A model generated the notes under the pieces. It was not told the origin of the DNA. It saw only the letters and a program-made list of their open reading frames with translations, and made no database searches. A stretch of DNA of 52,003 nucleotides from contig CAJKCQ010000007.1 in NCBI GenBank assembly GCA_905198475.1, positions 1 through 52,003 on the forward strand, read 5' to 3'. This DNA is from an uncultured Sutterella sp. Lineage in GTDB: Bacteria; Pseudomonadota; Gammaproteobacteria; Burkholderiales; Burkholderiaceae_F. Within the stretch, counting starts at the first letter, position 1; every line of letters starts with the position of its first letter. The position numbers and the translations under genes were made by a program. Positions 1 to 10,500 of the stretch are shown piece after piece.

Positions 1-2
1 GC

Positions 3-44
3 GCCTCATTCCTCCCCTGCCTGAAGGCAGGGGTCTCCTGAGGC
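3..44. other. Hairpin overlapping the dnaB ribosome binding site
   Basis: A perfect 8-bp stem (CCCCTGCC at 14-21, loop TGAA, GGCAGGGG at 26-33) sits inside an outer 6-bp stem (GCCTCA at 3-8 with TGAGGC at 39-44). The outer stem covers GAGG at 40-43, the likely Shine-Dalgarno sequence of dnaB. The hairpin could therefore limit dnaB translation. On the minus strand the stem-loop also resembles the subterminal hairpins of IS200/IS605 elements (loop reading CCTTCAGG). No transposase gene lies inside the window, so that origin is only a possibility. There is no T-tract, so it is not an intrinsic terminator. Confidence 0.5.
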
Positions 45-50
45 ATTGTG

Positions 51-1448
51 ATGACGGAAGAAATGCAAGACGAAGCCGCCGCGCAGGTGCGCCGGCCGCC
101 CCAGAGCGTGATCTCGGAGCAGGCGATCCTCGGCGGACTGATGGTGGACAACTCCGCGCTCGACAGCGTGGTGGACGTCCTGCGTCCCGAGGACTTCTAC
201 CGGCGCGACCACCGGCTCATCTACGAAGAGATCGCGAAGCTCATCCAGGGCAGCCACCCCGCGGACTATCTGACGGTCTACGAGAGCCTGAAGACGGCGG
301 GCGTGGAGAACGACGTCGGGGGGCTGCCGTACCTCACCGAGCTCGTCAACAGCTCGCCTTCGGCCGCGAACATCCGCCGCTACGCCGAGATCGTGCACGA
401 CAAGTCGATCCTGCGGCAGCTCATTTCCGTGGGCGACCGCATCGTGACGAACGCGCTCGCGCCCGAAGGACGCGAGACGCGCGCGATCCTCGACGAGGCC
501 GAGAAGGAGGTGCTCGCAATCAACGAGCGCAACTCCAACGGCCAGCGCGGCTTCCAGCCGCTCGCGACGCTCGTGCGCGACGTCTCCGCGCGCGTGATCG
601 AGCTCTACCACAACTCGACCAACAACGAGGTGACGGGCGTCTCCTCGGGCTACCGCAACCTCGACAACGTGACGGCGGGCCTGCAGCGCGGCGACCTCAT
701 CATCATCGCGGGCCGCCCCTCGATGGGCAAGACCTCGTTCGCGCTCAACATCGCCGAGAACGTCGGCATCGCGCAGGAGCTCCCCGTCGCCGTCTTCTCG
801 ATGGAAATGGGCGCGGACCAGTTGGCGCAGCGCATGATCTCCTCGGTCGGGCGCATCGACGCGCAGAAGCTGCGCAAGGGGCGGCTCTCCGACGAGGACT
901 GGGACAACTTCACCGCGGCGCTCCACCGCCTCGAGGAGAAGCCCATCTTCATCGACGACACGCCGGGCCTCACGATCACCGAACTCTCGAGCCGCGCGCG
1001 GCGCCTCGTGAACCAGGCCGGTCCCCTCGGGCTCATCGTGGTCGACTACCTGCAGCTCATGTCGGGGCAGAGCCGCAACGGGCAGGACAACCGCGCGCAG
1101 GAGCTCTCGGAAATCTCCCGCGGCCTCAAGAGCCTCGCGAAGGAATTGGGCGTCCCCGTGATCGCGCTCTCGCAGTTGAACCGCTCGGTGGACAGCCGCC
1201 AGGACCGGCGCCCCGTGATGTCGGACCTGCGCGAGTCGGGCGCAATCGAACAAGACGCGGACGTGATCATGTTCATCTACCGCGACGTCGTCTACAACAA
1301 GGACACGCCCGACAAGAACCTCGCCGAGATCATCGTCGCCAAGCAGCGCAACGGCCCCATCGGCACGCTGCGCATGACCTTCCTCGGCGGCAACACGCGC
1401 TTCGAGCCTTCGAGCGACGAAGGCTATTGGGGCGGCATCGAGGAGTAG
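51..1448 (+). CDS. dnaB: Replicative DNA helicase DnaB
   Basis: This is the hexameric helicase that unwinds DNA at the replication fork and contacts primase and the clamp loader. The protein has about 465 residues, normal for the family. An N-terminal DnaB domain (near residues 15-120) is followed by a RecA-like C-terminal domain. The Walker A motif GRPSMGKTS lies near residues 221-229 and the Walker B stretch LIVVDYLQLM near residue 332. There is no intein. The ATG at 51 is preferred because GAGG at 40-43 is 7 nt upstream; a GTG at 48 is directly adjacent in frame. The next gene starts 6 nt after the stop, suggesting cotranscription. A stable hairpin covers the ribosome binding site. Identity is secure; only the exact start is open. 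Confidence 0.97.
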   Translation: MTEEMQDEAAAQVRRPPQSVISEQAILGGLMVDNSALDSVVDVLRPEDFYRRDHRLIYEEIAKLIQGSHPADYLTVYESLKTAGVENDVGGLPYLTELVNSSPSAANIRRYAEIVHDKSILRQLISVGDRIVTNALAPEGRETRAILDEAEKEVLAINERNSNGQRGFQPLATLVRDVSARVIELYHNSTNNEVTGVSSGYRNLDNVTAGLQRGDLIIIAGRPSMGKTSFALNIAENVGIAQELPVAVFSMEMGADQLAQRMISSVGRIDAQKLRKGRLSDEDWDNFTAALHRLEEKPIFIDDTPGLTITELSSRARRLVNQAGPLGLIVVDYLQLMSGQSRNGQDNRAQELSEISRGLKSLAKELGVPVIALSQLNRSVDSRQDRRPVMSDLRESGAIEQDADVIMFIYRDVVYNKDTPDKNLAEIIVAKQRNGPIGTLRMTFLGGNTRFEPSSDEGYWGGIEE

Positions 1449-1454
1449 TGCGCG

Positions 1455-1964
1455 ATGGAGTGGATCACCAACTTCGACTGGTTTGCGCTCGCCTGCTGGA
1501 CGGGCGCCTTCATCCTGATCGCCTTGGGGTTCGCGGGCACCATCGTGCCGGCGATACCGGGGCTCCCGATGATCGCGGGCGGCGCCTGGCTGATCGGCTG
1601 GGCGGACCACTACGAGAAGGTCGGCTGGAAGACGATTCTCTTCCTGGCCGTTCTCGCCGTGATCGGCGTCGTCGTGGACACGGTCGCGCAGACCGCGGGC
1701 GCGCAGCGCGCCGGCGCCTCCAAGGCCGGCATCATCGGCTCGCTCGTGGGCACCGTGCTCGGCATGTTCATGGGGCTCTTCGGGCTTCTCTTCATGCCGC
1801 TGATCGGCGCCGCGGTGGGTGAATTCTGGGCGAAGCGCAACCTCCTTCACGCCGGGCGCGTGGGCCTGGCGACTTGGATCGGCATGATCGTCGGAACGGT
1901 CGTGAAGATCGCGCTCGCCTTTGCGATGACGGGGATCCTGATCTTCGTCTACCTCACAGCTTGA
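1455..1964 (+). CDS. DUF456 family membrane protein
   Basis: A 169-residue integral membrane protein with at least four hydrophobic segments (roughly residues 10-45, 55-75, 92-118 and 135-168). The small-residue-rich pattern with GTIVPAIPGLP early and a central GxxxGxxxG-type helix (near residues 95-115) fits the DUF456 family. The function of that family is unknown. It begins 6 nt after dnaB, so it is probably read from the same transcript, though this need not mean a shared function. A hairpin with flanking T-rich DNA follows at about 2014-2062 and probably ends the transcript. The family call comes from recognising the sequence pattern. Confidence 0.8.
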   Translation: MEWITNFDWFALACWTGAFILIALGFAGTIVPAIPGLPMIAGGAWLIGWADHYEKVGWKTILFLAVLAVIGVVVDTVAQTAGAQRAGASKAGIIGSLVGTVLGMFMGLFGLLFMPLIGAAVGEFWAKRNLLHAGRVGLATWIGMIVGTVVKIALAFAMTGILIFVYLTA

Positions 1965-2013
1965 AGACGATGAGGGTGAAGAACGCTCTCCGGAAGAGGG
2001 GGCGGCTCCAAGC

Positions 2014-2062
2014 AAGAAGACGCGCCGCAGTCTCGGGGGAGACGTGCGGCGCTTCTCTTTTC
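2014..2062. terminator. Bidirectional intrinsic terminator between the DUF456 gene and the porin gene
   Basis: GCGCCGCA at 2022-2029 pairs with TGCGGCGC further downstream. The stem continues through GTCTC/GAGAC with one bulge around a GGGG loop. T-rich DNA follows on both strands (CTTCTCTTTT on the plus strand, TCTTCTTGCTT on the minus strand). It sits between converging genes and can serve both. Confidence 0.75.
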
Positions 2063-2109
2063 AGGCTCTGGTTGTTGCCGGATTCGGGGGATCCGGCGGC
2101 CCCGAAAGA

Positions 2110-3264
2110 TTAGAAGGTGTGGCGGACGCCCACCGTCACGAGGGAGGTCTCGGGCCTCACGTCCTTGCCGGCCGCATCGGTGTTCGTATCCTGGTAGAAG
2201 GCGGCGACGCCGTAGACGTTGGTGCGCTTCGAGAAGGCGTAGGTGTAGCCGACGGAGGCGCCGACGCGTTCGAATTCGGCGGCGCTGTTCGTCTGCGTCT
2301 CGTCGCCCTTGTCGGCGTCGAGGTGGCTGTAGCCCACGGCGAACATCGCCTTGCCGCCGGCAACCGGAGCGTCGACGCCGGCCATCAGGCCCCAGCCGCG
2401 GGCGGCGCCCGTGAAGCCGAAGCCGCGGTAATTGTTGACCGTCTTGGTATCGGCGTCGGAGGAGGCCTTCTGCAGATTGTTGACGTACTGGGCGCCGAAG
2501 TAGGCTTTGACGACCTCGAAGTCGTAGGAGCCGCCCGCCGTCAGGGTGTAGCCGTCGTCGGCGTCCGCGTACTTGAGGTTGGAGTAGTTGTACCAACCGG
2601 CAGCCGCCGCGAGGCTCAGGGCGCCGTTCTGGTAGGTGGCGCCGAGGGCGGCGTAGCGGTTGTCGGAGGCCTTGCCTTCCGTACCGGCGGTCTGTTTGGT
2701 GCCGTAGACGTCCTTGCTGTTCGCGCCGAACGAGTACTGGGCGTAAACGCGGGCGCCGGCGAGATCAGGCGACTTGTAGGTGACGGCGTTGTCAAGACGC
2801 AGACCGCCCGAGAAGTAGGTCGAGAATTCGACCGAGCCCGCCCACGAAGCGCCGAAGGGCGAGAAGTTGCCGAGGAGGCCGTAGGAGCCGTTCGCGCTGT
2901 CGAGGGCGCCGAGGCGGCCGAAGGAGAGTTCACCGAAGGCGCCGCGGACGAAGAGGTTCGCTTCACGGCCGAAGAGGCGGCCGGCCTGGCCGAGCGTGCC
3001 GTCGTCTTCAGAGAAGCCGCTCTCGAGGAGGAAGCCCACCTGATAGCCGTTGCCGAGGTCTTCAACGCCCTTCAGGCCCCAGCGGTTGCCGGACTGGTTG
3101 CCGGTCGCCATCGTAAAGGTGTCGGTGCCGTCCGTGCCGTCATCCGGGTTGACGTGCTTGTACTGCAGGCCGGTGTCGAGGACGCCGTAGAGCTGCACAT
3201 TGGCGGCGCAGGCGGAGCCGGCGAAGGCGCCGAGGACGGCGAGAGCGGCGAGAGTCTTCTTCAT
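2110..3264 (-). CDS. Gram-negative porin, OmpC/betaproteobacterial type
   Basis: An outer-membrane diffusion channel, predicted to be a 16-stranded trimeric beta-barrel. The protein has 384 residues. A signal peptide (MKKTLAALAVLGAFAGSACA, cleavage before ANVQLYG) leads into the standard first strand VQLYGVLDTGLQY. It ends in VTVGVRHTF; the terminal phenylalanine is the usual BAM recognition residue. The central segment has the conserved NRWGLKG and LFGREANLFVRG patterns of neisserial and Burkholderiales porins. The gene is monocistronic, bounded by a terminator at about 2014-2062 and an AT-rich upstream region that probably holds its promoter. A plus-strand open frame running antisense through it is a shadow of its codon bias. 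Substrate selectivity cannot be read from sequence. Confidence 0.95.
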   Translation of the reverse strand: MKKTLAALAVLGAFAGSACAANVQLYGVLDTGLQYKHVNPDDGTDGTDTFTMATGNQSGNRWGLKGVEDLGNGYQVGFLLESGFSEDDGTLGQAGRLFGREANLFVRGAFGELSFGRLGALDSANGSYGLLGNFSPFGASWAGSVEFSTYFSGGLRLDNAVTYKSPDLAGARVYAQYSFGANSKDVYGTKQTAGTEGKASDNRYAALGATYQNGALSLAAAAGWYNYSNLKYADADDGYTLTAGGSYDFEVVKAYFGAQYVNNLQKASSDADTKTVNNYRGFGFTGAARGWGLMAGVDAPVAGGKAMFAVGYSHLDADKGDETQTNSAAEFERVGASVGYTYAFSKRTNVYGVAAFYQDTNTDAAGKDVRPETSLVTVGVRHTF

Positions 3265-3827
3265 TTGGGGATTCCCTTTATTACTTTATTGAAATTCGGC
3301 GGAGTGCACGGGGCGGCAGAGGGGCCGTCCGGGTCCGTCGGGCACGCTTGATCGTATTCACGGGAGCGGGTCGGCCGCTCCAGAGCCCGCCGCGCGGTGA
3401 AGACCATGTGCCGGAGGCCGTCTGCGGAAGGGTTCGGGAAGTCTCTCCCGGCGGGTCGAAAAGAAATCTAAGCAAAACAGGCAGGTCTTTCTGATGTATC
3501 CCAATACTATGCAGAATCTGCAAAATAAATTACAGGAAAATCAACAAACGACTAGTCATCAACTATTTGTATCGCAAAAGTAGGATGTAACGTCTGTGAT
3601 ACAGGTAGAAGTATTTAGGAGAATCTCCGTGGTTCTAAGCATCCGCATCGTCTCCGGGCGGCAGCGGCCGACGAAATGGGGCGAGGCTCAGCCGGATCGA
3701 CCGAGTGGGCGCCGCAGCCCGCGACGCGCAGTGCGCCGCCCTGATACGCTTTCCTCCTCCGTCAGGATCCGCGCCTGACGCGCGCGGTCCGCGCGGCCCA
3801 CTCCGCCCGAAAGGAGCCCCATTCCCC
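3265..3827. other. Intergenic region between the divergent porin and recC genes
   Basis: No credible gene is visible in these 563 bases. The part from about 3470 to 3640 is distinctly AT-rich compared with the surrounding DNA, as expected for the promoter and long leader of a highly expressed porin. An SD-like GGGA lies just upstream of the porin ATG on the minus strand. Short palindromes such as GACTAGTC (near 3551) and GGAGAATCTCC (near 3619) are present, but I cannot assign them to a regulator. The recC ribosome binding site AAGGAG is at 3811-3816. Confidence 0.6.
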
Positions 3828-6800
3828 ATGATCCACACGCTCTACAGCAACAGCTACGAGGTGCTCCGCACGGTGCTCCTCCACAACATCGAGGCGCTGC
3901 GCCTCGTTCCGGAGGCGGACGAAATGGACGCCGCGGCGCTCTTCTCCAGGGTCTTCGACCGCGTGCCGGTGATCATCCCCTCGAAAGCCGTGGAGACGGA
4001 CCTACAGCGGGCGCTCGCGCACCACGAGGGCGTCTGCGCCGCGATGGACTTCATGTTCCTCTCGCAGTGGCTCGGCTTCTTCTCGAAGGAGCCGCTCGCG
4101 AACGTCGTGGGCAACGAGTCGGACTGGATGATCTGGGCGCTGCTGCGCGAGACGGGCCCGGGGAGCCTGCGCGAGGAAGTGCGCCCACATACGACGCGGC
4201 TCGAGGACGCGCTGCGCGGCCGGACCGACGCGGAGATCTTCGCGCTCGCGCAGCGCATCTCCGCCGTCTTCGTGACGTATTCGAGCTACCGGCTCGACTG
4301 GGTGCTCCAATGGCTAGGCCTGCACCAGGAGCGGATCCAACCCACGCCCGACGTGCTCGCCGAGCGCGCGCGCATGGAGTCCGACCCCGACCTCTTCTGG
4401 CAACGCGCGCTCTGGCGGCGGCTCGCCGAATCGAAGCGCTGGCGCGGCCGCAGGTTCCTCGAGGCGCTCCCCGACGCGATTGAATCCCTGCGCTCGGCGG
4501 GGGCCGACGCGCGTGAGCTCGTCCTCGGCGACGACCGGCGCGTCGCACTCCCCAATGCGCTTCACGTCTTCATGCCCTTCGTCGTGCCGCCCCTGATGCT
4601 CCCCGTGCTCAAGGCCTATGCGCACTCGGGGCGCGACGTCTGGCTCTATCTCCTCAACCCCTCTTCGGAATACTGGTTCGACCTCGTGCCGCGGCGGCTC
4701 TTCAACTGGCGCGAATCGGCGGGCGACGAGCACTTCGACGTGGGGCACCCGATCCTCGCCGACAACGGCCGGAGCACGCGGGCCAACATCGACCGCCTCT
4801 GGCGCTTCACGACGGACGAGGGCCCCGCGGGCGGGCTCACGCCCCAGGGACTCGAGGAAGGCGAGGCGGCCGAGTGCCTGCGCCGCCGCAACGAGAAGCC
4901 GCGCGAGCGCGTGGTGATGCCCGCGCCCGACTTCCTGCGCGAATACCAGGAGCATCCGCGCGACCTGAAGGTCGAGATGACCGTGGACGCGCAGAGCATC
5001 TACCTCGAGGCGGGCGAGCCGGCGCTCCTGCGCCGCGTGCAGGACTCGATCCTGAAGCTCGAGGGCGACCTCACGGCGACGCCCGGGGGCGAGCTCGTGC
5101 GGGAGGACGACGAGTCGCTGCGCTTCGTCTGCGCCCCATCGACCGTGCGCGAACTCGAAGGGCTCGCTGACTGGCTCCACGCGCGCTTCCGCCGCGATCC
5201 GGCGCTCGCGCCCGACGACGTGCTCGTCGTCACACCCGACATCTCCGCCGCGGCGCCGCTGATCGACCAAGTCTTCGGGAGCCTGCCCAAGGAGCGCCGG
5301 ATCGACTACCGCATCTCGGGCGCGCTCACCACGGCCGAGGACGCGCCGCTCGAAGCCCTGATGGGATTGAAGTCCCTCCTCACGGGGCGTCTCAAGCGCG
5401 AGGAGCTCGTCGCCTGGCTCTCGCTTCCTCTGGTCTCCCGGCGCTTCGGGCTCGAGGCCGACGACGTCGACGTCCTCAACGAGTGGCTCCGCGCCGCCGG
5501 GTTCGAGTTCGGGCTCTCCGACGCGCATCTGCTCGCGCTCGACCCGGAGACCTTCGCCCAAGTGCGTGAATCGACCCTCGAGCGGGCCCTGGAGCGTCTC
5601 GCCCTCGGGAGCATGCTCCCGGGCGGCGCGCGCGCGCCGCTTTTCGACGTGCTGCCGCGCGAGGGGACGGAGAGCTCGGGCTTCACCCCCGTTTCCGAGC
5701 GCCCGGATTTGCTTTCAACGCTCTCGACGCTCTGCGTTGAACTCGAAGCCATGCGGCGCGCCGCGCTCGATCCCCTCGAGGGCGAGGCGGCGGAGGCGGT
5801 CGCGGCCGATCCGCAGCACTGGCCGCGCTGGATCGCCCGGGCGCTCGAGATGTTCTTCCCGCCCGAGACGCCGCAGGAGGACTGGCAGGCGCTGCGCGCC
5901 GGAGCGGCGGCGTTGGCCGAGGAATCGTCCTTCGCCGATGGCGCCGGCGGGCGCACGCCCGTCGTGCCCTTCGAGATCTTCATGACGGTGCTCGCCGACC
6001 GGCTCAAAAAGTCCGCGCCCGCCGGGCGCCCGGGGAGCGGCGTCACCTTCACGGGCATGCAGCAGCTGCGCGGCCTCCCCTACAAGGTGATCGTCGTCTT
6101 CGGCCTCAACGCCGACTCGCGCTTCCCCGGGACCTCGCACGCCGAGGAGTTCGACCTGATGGCGCGCTTCCCGCGCCGCGGCGACCGCGACGGGCGCGTG
6201 GACAACCGCAACGTCTTCCTCGACCTTCTGCTCGCCGCGCGCGACACCTTCCTCATCTCCTACTCCGGGGGATTCAATCCGGCGCAGATGGAGGACCCGT
6301 CGATCGTGGCGGTGGAGCTGCGCAACTGGCTCCTCTCCTTCGCGAAGGACCGCGACGAGCGGCGCCTCTGGGAGAAGCGCCTCACGGTGAGGCTCCCGCT
6401 CGCCGGTTTTTCGCCGCGGGCCTTCCGTCGGGAGGCGGGCGACTGGCAGTCGACCGCCGGGGAGCTGCTCCCCGCGCTCGCCGAGGCGCAGCGCAGGGGT
6501 TGGAGCGACGCCGAGCCGCCGCTCGCGGACCGCGGGGGCGAGGCGCCGGCCGCAGGGGACGTCGTGCCCCTCACGCTCGTCATGAGCTGGCTCAAGGACC
6601 CGGCGCGCTTTCTCTTGAAGCGCCGCGGCGTCTTCCTCGAGGGCGAGCAGGCCGACGACCGCCCGCCCTTTGTGCCTGAAGCCTCGGGGCTTCCTGCCTG
6701 GTCGCGCGGCACCGAGGCGCTCTCGGAGCTCCTCGAAGGAGGGGACGGACGCTGGGTGCTCGAGCGCTGGGCGGCCGACCCCACCGTGGGCGCCAAGGGC

Positions 6801-7562
6801 GTGCGCGAATGGGCGGTCGCGGGCGACGTGGAGAAGGCCGAAGCGATCGCGGGGCTCGTGAAGGACGCGACGCAGGGCCTCGTGCGCGAAGATCCCGTGA
6901 TCCTCACGGCCGCCCCGACGGGCGTCGATTGGAGCCTTACGGTGCGCGAAGCGAACCTCTGGCGGGATCCCGCCACAGGCTTGCGGCGCTTCGTCTTCGC
7001 GGGCGTCTCGAAGATCGGCAAGGAGGCGCTCTCGACCATCGTGGTACAGGCGCTCTTTGAGTACGCGCTCGTCGCCGCCGCCGGCATTGAGGCCGAGGGC
7101 GTCCTCATCTGTCCCTTCAAGCCCGCAAAGCGGGGCTCCAAGGAGGGGCCCAACAGGCTCGATCTTCCCGCCTTCACGCCCGGGGAGGGCCGGCGGATTC
7201 TCGGCGTTCTCGCGCGGAGCTTCGCCGCGTCGCTCACGGACGCTCCGGCGCTCGCGAAGGCCCCCTATGCAGCACAACGCGGCGCGCCCGGAGCGGCCGT
7301 CAATCATGCGAACCTGATGCTCTTCCGCGGGCTCGACCTCAAGGGCGCCCTCGAGAAGCTCAACGACGCGGCGCAGATCCTCACCGCGCTCCTGCGGGCG
7401 CGGGAGCGCGCGGGCGAGGCGGCCGCGGCGCTCTTCAAACCCAAGGGAAGAAAAAAGACCGACGCCGCGGCGGATCCCGCGGCGGTGGCGAACGCGGCCG
7501 CCGACGCGGAGGCGGAGGAGAAGAAGCGTCTGATCGAGGAATGGGAGGCCTGGTGGAAATGA
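3828..7562 (+). CDS. recC: Exodeoxyribonuclease V subunit gamma, RecC
   Basis: RecC is the scaffold of the RecBCD helicase-nuclease. It splits the duplex, feeds the strands to RecB and RecD, and scans for Chi. The protein has about 1244 residues, a little longer than the E. coli protein. The N-terminus MIHTLYSNSYEVLRTVL and the following VPVIIPSKAVETDLQRAL match the RecC helicase-like start. The later segment PAGRPGSGVTFTGMQQLRGLPYKVI is the conserved RecC region near the inactive second helicase domain. The ATG at 3828 is chosen because AAGGAG lies 11 nt upstream; the in-frame upstream extension has no ribosome binding site. A Lys/Ala/Glu-rich tail follows residue 1190. The stop overlaps the recB start (ATGA), indicating translational coupling and fixed stoichiometry. 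Confidence 0.93.
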   Translation: MIHTLYSNSYEVLRTVLLHNIEALRLVPEADEMDAAALFSRVFDRVPVIIPSKAVETDLQRALAHHEGVCAAMDFMFLSQWLGFFSKEPLANVVGNESDWMIWALLRETGPGSLREEVRPHTTRLEDALRGRTDAEIFALAQRISAVFVTYSSYRLDWVLQWLGLHQERIQPTPDVLAERARMESDPDLFWQRALWRRLAESKRWRGRRFLEALPDAIESLRSAGADARELVLGDDRRVALPNALHVFMPFVVPPLMLPVLKAYAHSGRDVWLYLLNPSSEYWFDLVPRRLFNWRESAGDEHFDVGHPILADNGRSTRANIDRLWRFTTDEGPAGGLTPQGLEEGEAAECLRRRNEKPRERVVMPAPDFLREYQEHPRDLKVEMTVDAQSIYLEAGEPALLRRVQDSILKLEGDLTATPGGELVREDDESLRFVCAPSTVRELEGLADWLHARFRRDPALAPDDVLVVTPDISAAAPLIDQVFGSLPKERRIDYRISGALTTAEDAPLEALMGLKSLLTGRLKREELVAWLSLPLVSRRFGLEADDVDVLNEWLRAAGFEFGLSDAHLLALDPETFAQVRESTLERALERLALGSMLPGGARAPLFDVLPREGTESSGFTPVSERPDLLSTLSTLCVELEAMRRAALDPLEGEAAEAVAADPQHWPRWIARALEMFFPPETPQEDWQALRAGAAALAEESSFADGAGGRTPVVPFEIFMTVLADRLKKSAPAGRPGSGVTFTGMQQLRGLPYKVIVVFGLNADSRFPGTSHAEEFDLMARFPRRGDRDGRVDNRNVFLDLLLAARDTFLISYSGGFNPAQMEDPSIVAVELRNWLLSFAKDRDERRLWEKRLTVRLPLAGFSPRAFRREAGDWQSTAGELLPALAEAQRRGWSDAEPPLADRGGEAPAAGDVVPLTLVMSWLKDPARFLLKRRGVFLEGEQADDRPPFVPEASGLPAWSRGTEALSELLEGGDGRWVLERWAADPTVGAKGVREWAVAGDVEKAEAIAGLVKDATQGLVREDPVILTAAPTGVDWSLTVREANLWRDPATGLRRFVFAGVSKIGKEALSTIVVQALFEYALVAAAGIEAEGVLICPFKPAKRGSKEGPNRLDLPAFTPGEGRRILGVLARSFAASLTDAPALAKAPYAAQRGAPGAAVNHANLMLFRGLDLKGALEKLNDAAQILTALLRARERAGEAAAALFKPKGRKKTDAAADPAAVANAAADAEAEEKKRLIEEWEAWWK

Positions 7563-10500
7563 CGACGGAAATGATCAGGGCGGACGGCGCGCTGCAGACG
7601 GGCGGGGGAACTCAGAAGAAGCCCGACTTCGACGTCGTGACGGCGCCCCTGCTGCGCCCGACGCTGCTTGAGGCTTCGGCGGGCACGGGAAAGACCTTCT
7701 CGATCAAGCACCTCGTGCTGCGGCTCGTGGTTGAGGAGCGCATTCCGGTGAGCCGGCTCCTCGTGATGACCTTCACGCGGACGGCGACCGCGGAGCTCAA
7801 GAGCCGCATCGAGGCGCACCTCACGGAGGCCCTGGCGCTCCTGGAGGCGGGCGGCCTCGAGGCGCCGCAGGTCCGGACGGCCGAAGCCAAGATCGTCGAG
7901 CAGATCGGACATTGGCGCGGCTCGGGGATTGACGACGCGACGGCGGCGGCGCGCATCCGCGAGTCGCTCGCGCAGTACGACAACGCGGCCGTGAGCACGA
8001 TCCATGGCTTCTGCCAGAAGGTGCTCGAGGAGAACGCCTTCTCCTCGGGCGGGGCGCTCGGGTTCGACGTCCTCGCCTCGGACGAGGCGTACCGCGAGGA
8101 TGCGGTGCGCGACTATCTGCGCCGCGAGATCGATCGGCTGCCCGACGACGCGGCGCGCCGGGAGTTGGTCGAAGGCGAGGACTGGCTCAAAAAATTGGAG
8201 AAGCTCACCGAGCTGCCCCCCGCGCTCGAACCGCGCGCCTGGGGGGAGGCGCCCGAAGGGGACGTGGGCGCGGCGCTCGGGCGCTTCCTCACGGACGCCC
8301 CCGGGGAGTTGAGGCGCCTGAAGCGCGACGCACGCGTGAAGACCTTCAACGACCTCCTGAAGGACCTCTACGAAGCGCTCATGCCCGAGGACGACGGCAC
8401 GCCCGAAGGGAGGCGTCGCCTCGAGCGCGCCGAGCGCTTGGTCGAGCGCATCCGCAGCGCCTACCGGGGCGTGCTCGTGGACGAATTTCAGGACACCGAT
8501 CCGCTGCAGTACGCCGTGATCGACCGGCTCTTCCTCTCGGTCTTCGCGCGCCCGGCTGACGACCCGGTGCGCGCGGGCCGCGCGATCTGGTTCGTCGGCG
8601 ACCCGAAGCAGGCGATCTACGGCTTCCGCGGCGCGGACCTCAACACCTATCTCCTCGCGCGCCGCCGCATCGAGGCGCTCGGCGCCCGGGAGCGGCTCGG
8701 CACCAACTACCGCTCCTCGGCGAAGCTCCTCGCCGGGCTTGAAGCCTTCTTCACGCAGGCCGGAGAAAAGAGGAGCGCCTTCCTGCGCTCCGACCTCGTC
8801 TTCGAGCCGGTCAAGGCGAGCAAAAAGCGCGTCGGCCTGTGGCTGCGCGACGAGAGCGCCCCGGGCGGCTGGCGCGAGTCCGAAGCCTGCGAGCTCTGGA
8901 CCTACCTCGAGGACGTGGACCCGAAGGCGGAAGAGACGAAGAGCGCCGTCAACGAGGTCATGGCCTGGCGCATCGCGCGGCTTCTCGACGCGGGCCGCAG
9001 GGGACTCGCGGTGGTCGAGGCGGAGGGGGACGACGAGAGGGCGCACACGATCCCGATCAACGGCATCGAAGTGCGCATGCGCGGCCTTGAGGCGCGCGAC
9101 GTTGCGGTCCTCGTGCGCGCGAACGCCGACGCGAAGGAGATCGCCCGCGCGCTCGCGCTCCGCGGCGTGCGCAGCCGCTACGAATCGCAGGACGAGGTGA
9201 CCGCGTCCGAAGAGGCGCAGGAAGTCCTTCTCATCCTGCGCGCCTTCGCGGCGCCGGGCGACCTGAAGGCGCTCCTCGCCGCGCAGGCGACGCGCTTCGT
9301 GGGCGATCCCTTCAGCCTCACCTCGAACGAAGAGGCCGAGGAGAAGCGCCGCATCGAGCTCAGAGAGGTGATCGAATCGGGCGCGCGCCGCTGGGCCACG
9401 GCCGGTCCCGCACCGGCCTTGCGGCGCCTGATGGACTTCTGCCGCACGACCGAGCGCCTGCTTCCCGTCGCCGGGGGCGAGCGGGTGCTCGCCAACTACG
9501 CGCACCTGATCGAACTCCTTCACGGCGCGGCACGCTCGATTCCGACGCCCTCGGGCCTCGCGGCGTGGCTCGCCGAAGCGGGCCGCACGAAGGACGCGCG
9601 GGGCGATGAGAGCGACCGCAAGGTGCGCCTGGAGAACGACGACAACCTCGTCACCCTGCAGACGATCCACAAGAGCAAGGGCCTGCAGTATCCGGTGATC
9701 TTCCTGCCCCACGGGCAGCGCAATGCGGTGCTGCCCCAGAAGGAAGTCGTGCACAAGGGGCGCGACGACGCCGGCCGGCCGACCCTCGTCCTCACCCACC
9801 GGAAGACCGATGCGCTCCCCGTCGAGTGCGCCGAGGCCTACGAGGAGGCCGTGCGGCTCTGCTACGTCGCGATGACGCGTGCGGCGGCGCACCTCGTGCT
9901 CGTCCTCGCCACGCCCACGAAGCCCGACAAGGGCGACGGGAAGCCGCGCGAGTGGAACGCGCAGTCCAAGGCGACCCGGAGCGGCTACTACTGCGCGCTC
10001 ATGGGCGGCGTTGAATTCGGCAAGGACCAGGTCGATCAGGCGACGGCGGCGCTCGAGGCCGTGGGCAGGCGCGGGTGCGGACCCGACGAGCTCCCGGGCA
10101 GATGGGCGCGCCGAGACCTCAACGAACTCCTCGCCGAAGCCCGGGAGGACGCCCTGCGGCTCCAGCCCGAGGCGGCCGCCGAGGCGTCCGTGCAGCCCGC
10201 ACGGGCGCGTCGCGCGGCTTGGCGCACGTCGAGCTTCACCGGCATTTCGCGCATGACCGAGGACGACGCACCGGGGTTCTCCGCCTGGTACGGCGAAGCC
10301 GCGCGCCCGACTGCGGGCTCGGACATCCTCGACTTCCCGAAGGGCGCGCAGGCGGGCACGTGTCTGCATGAGATGCTCGAGCTCGCGGATTTCGAGGGCA
10401 TGGCGCGGGAGGACGAAGCGGGTCGCGCCGCAGCTCTCGAGCTCTGCCGGCGCGAAGTGGAGCGCCACCTTTCGATCACGGACGAAGCGGCGCGCGAACG

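Noticed and set aside
2044..3351. A 435-codon open frame on the plus strand across the porin gene
   Set aside because: It lies antisense to a clear porin, is Val/Gly/Ala/Glu-rich low-complexity sequence with no recognisable domain, and reflects GC-rich codon bias.
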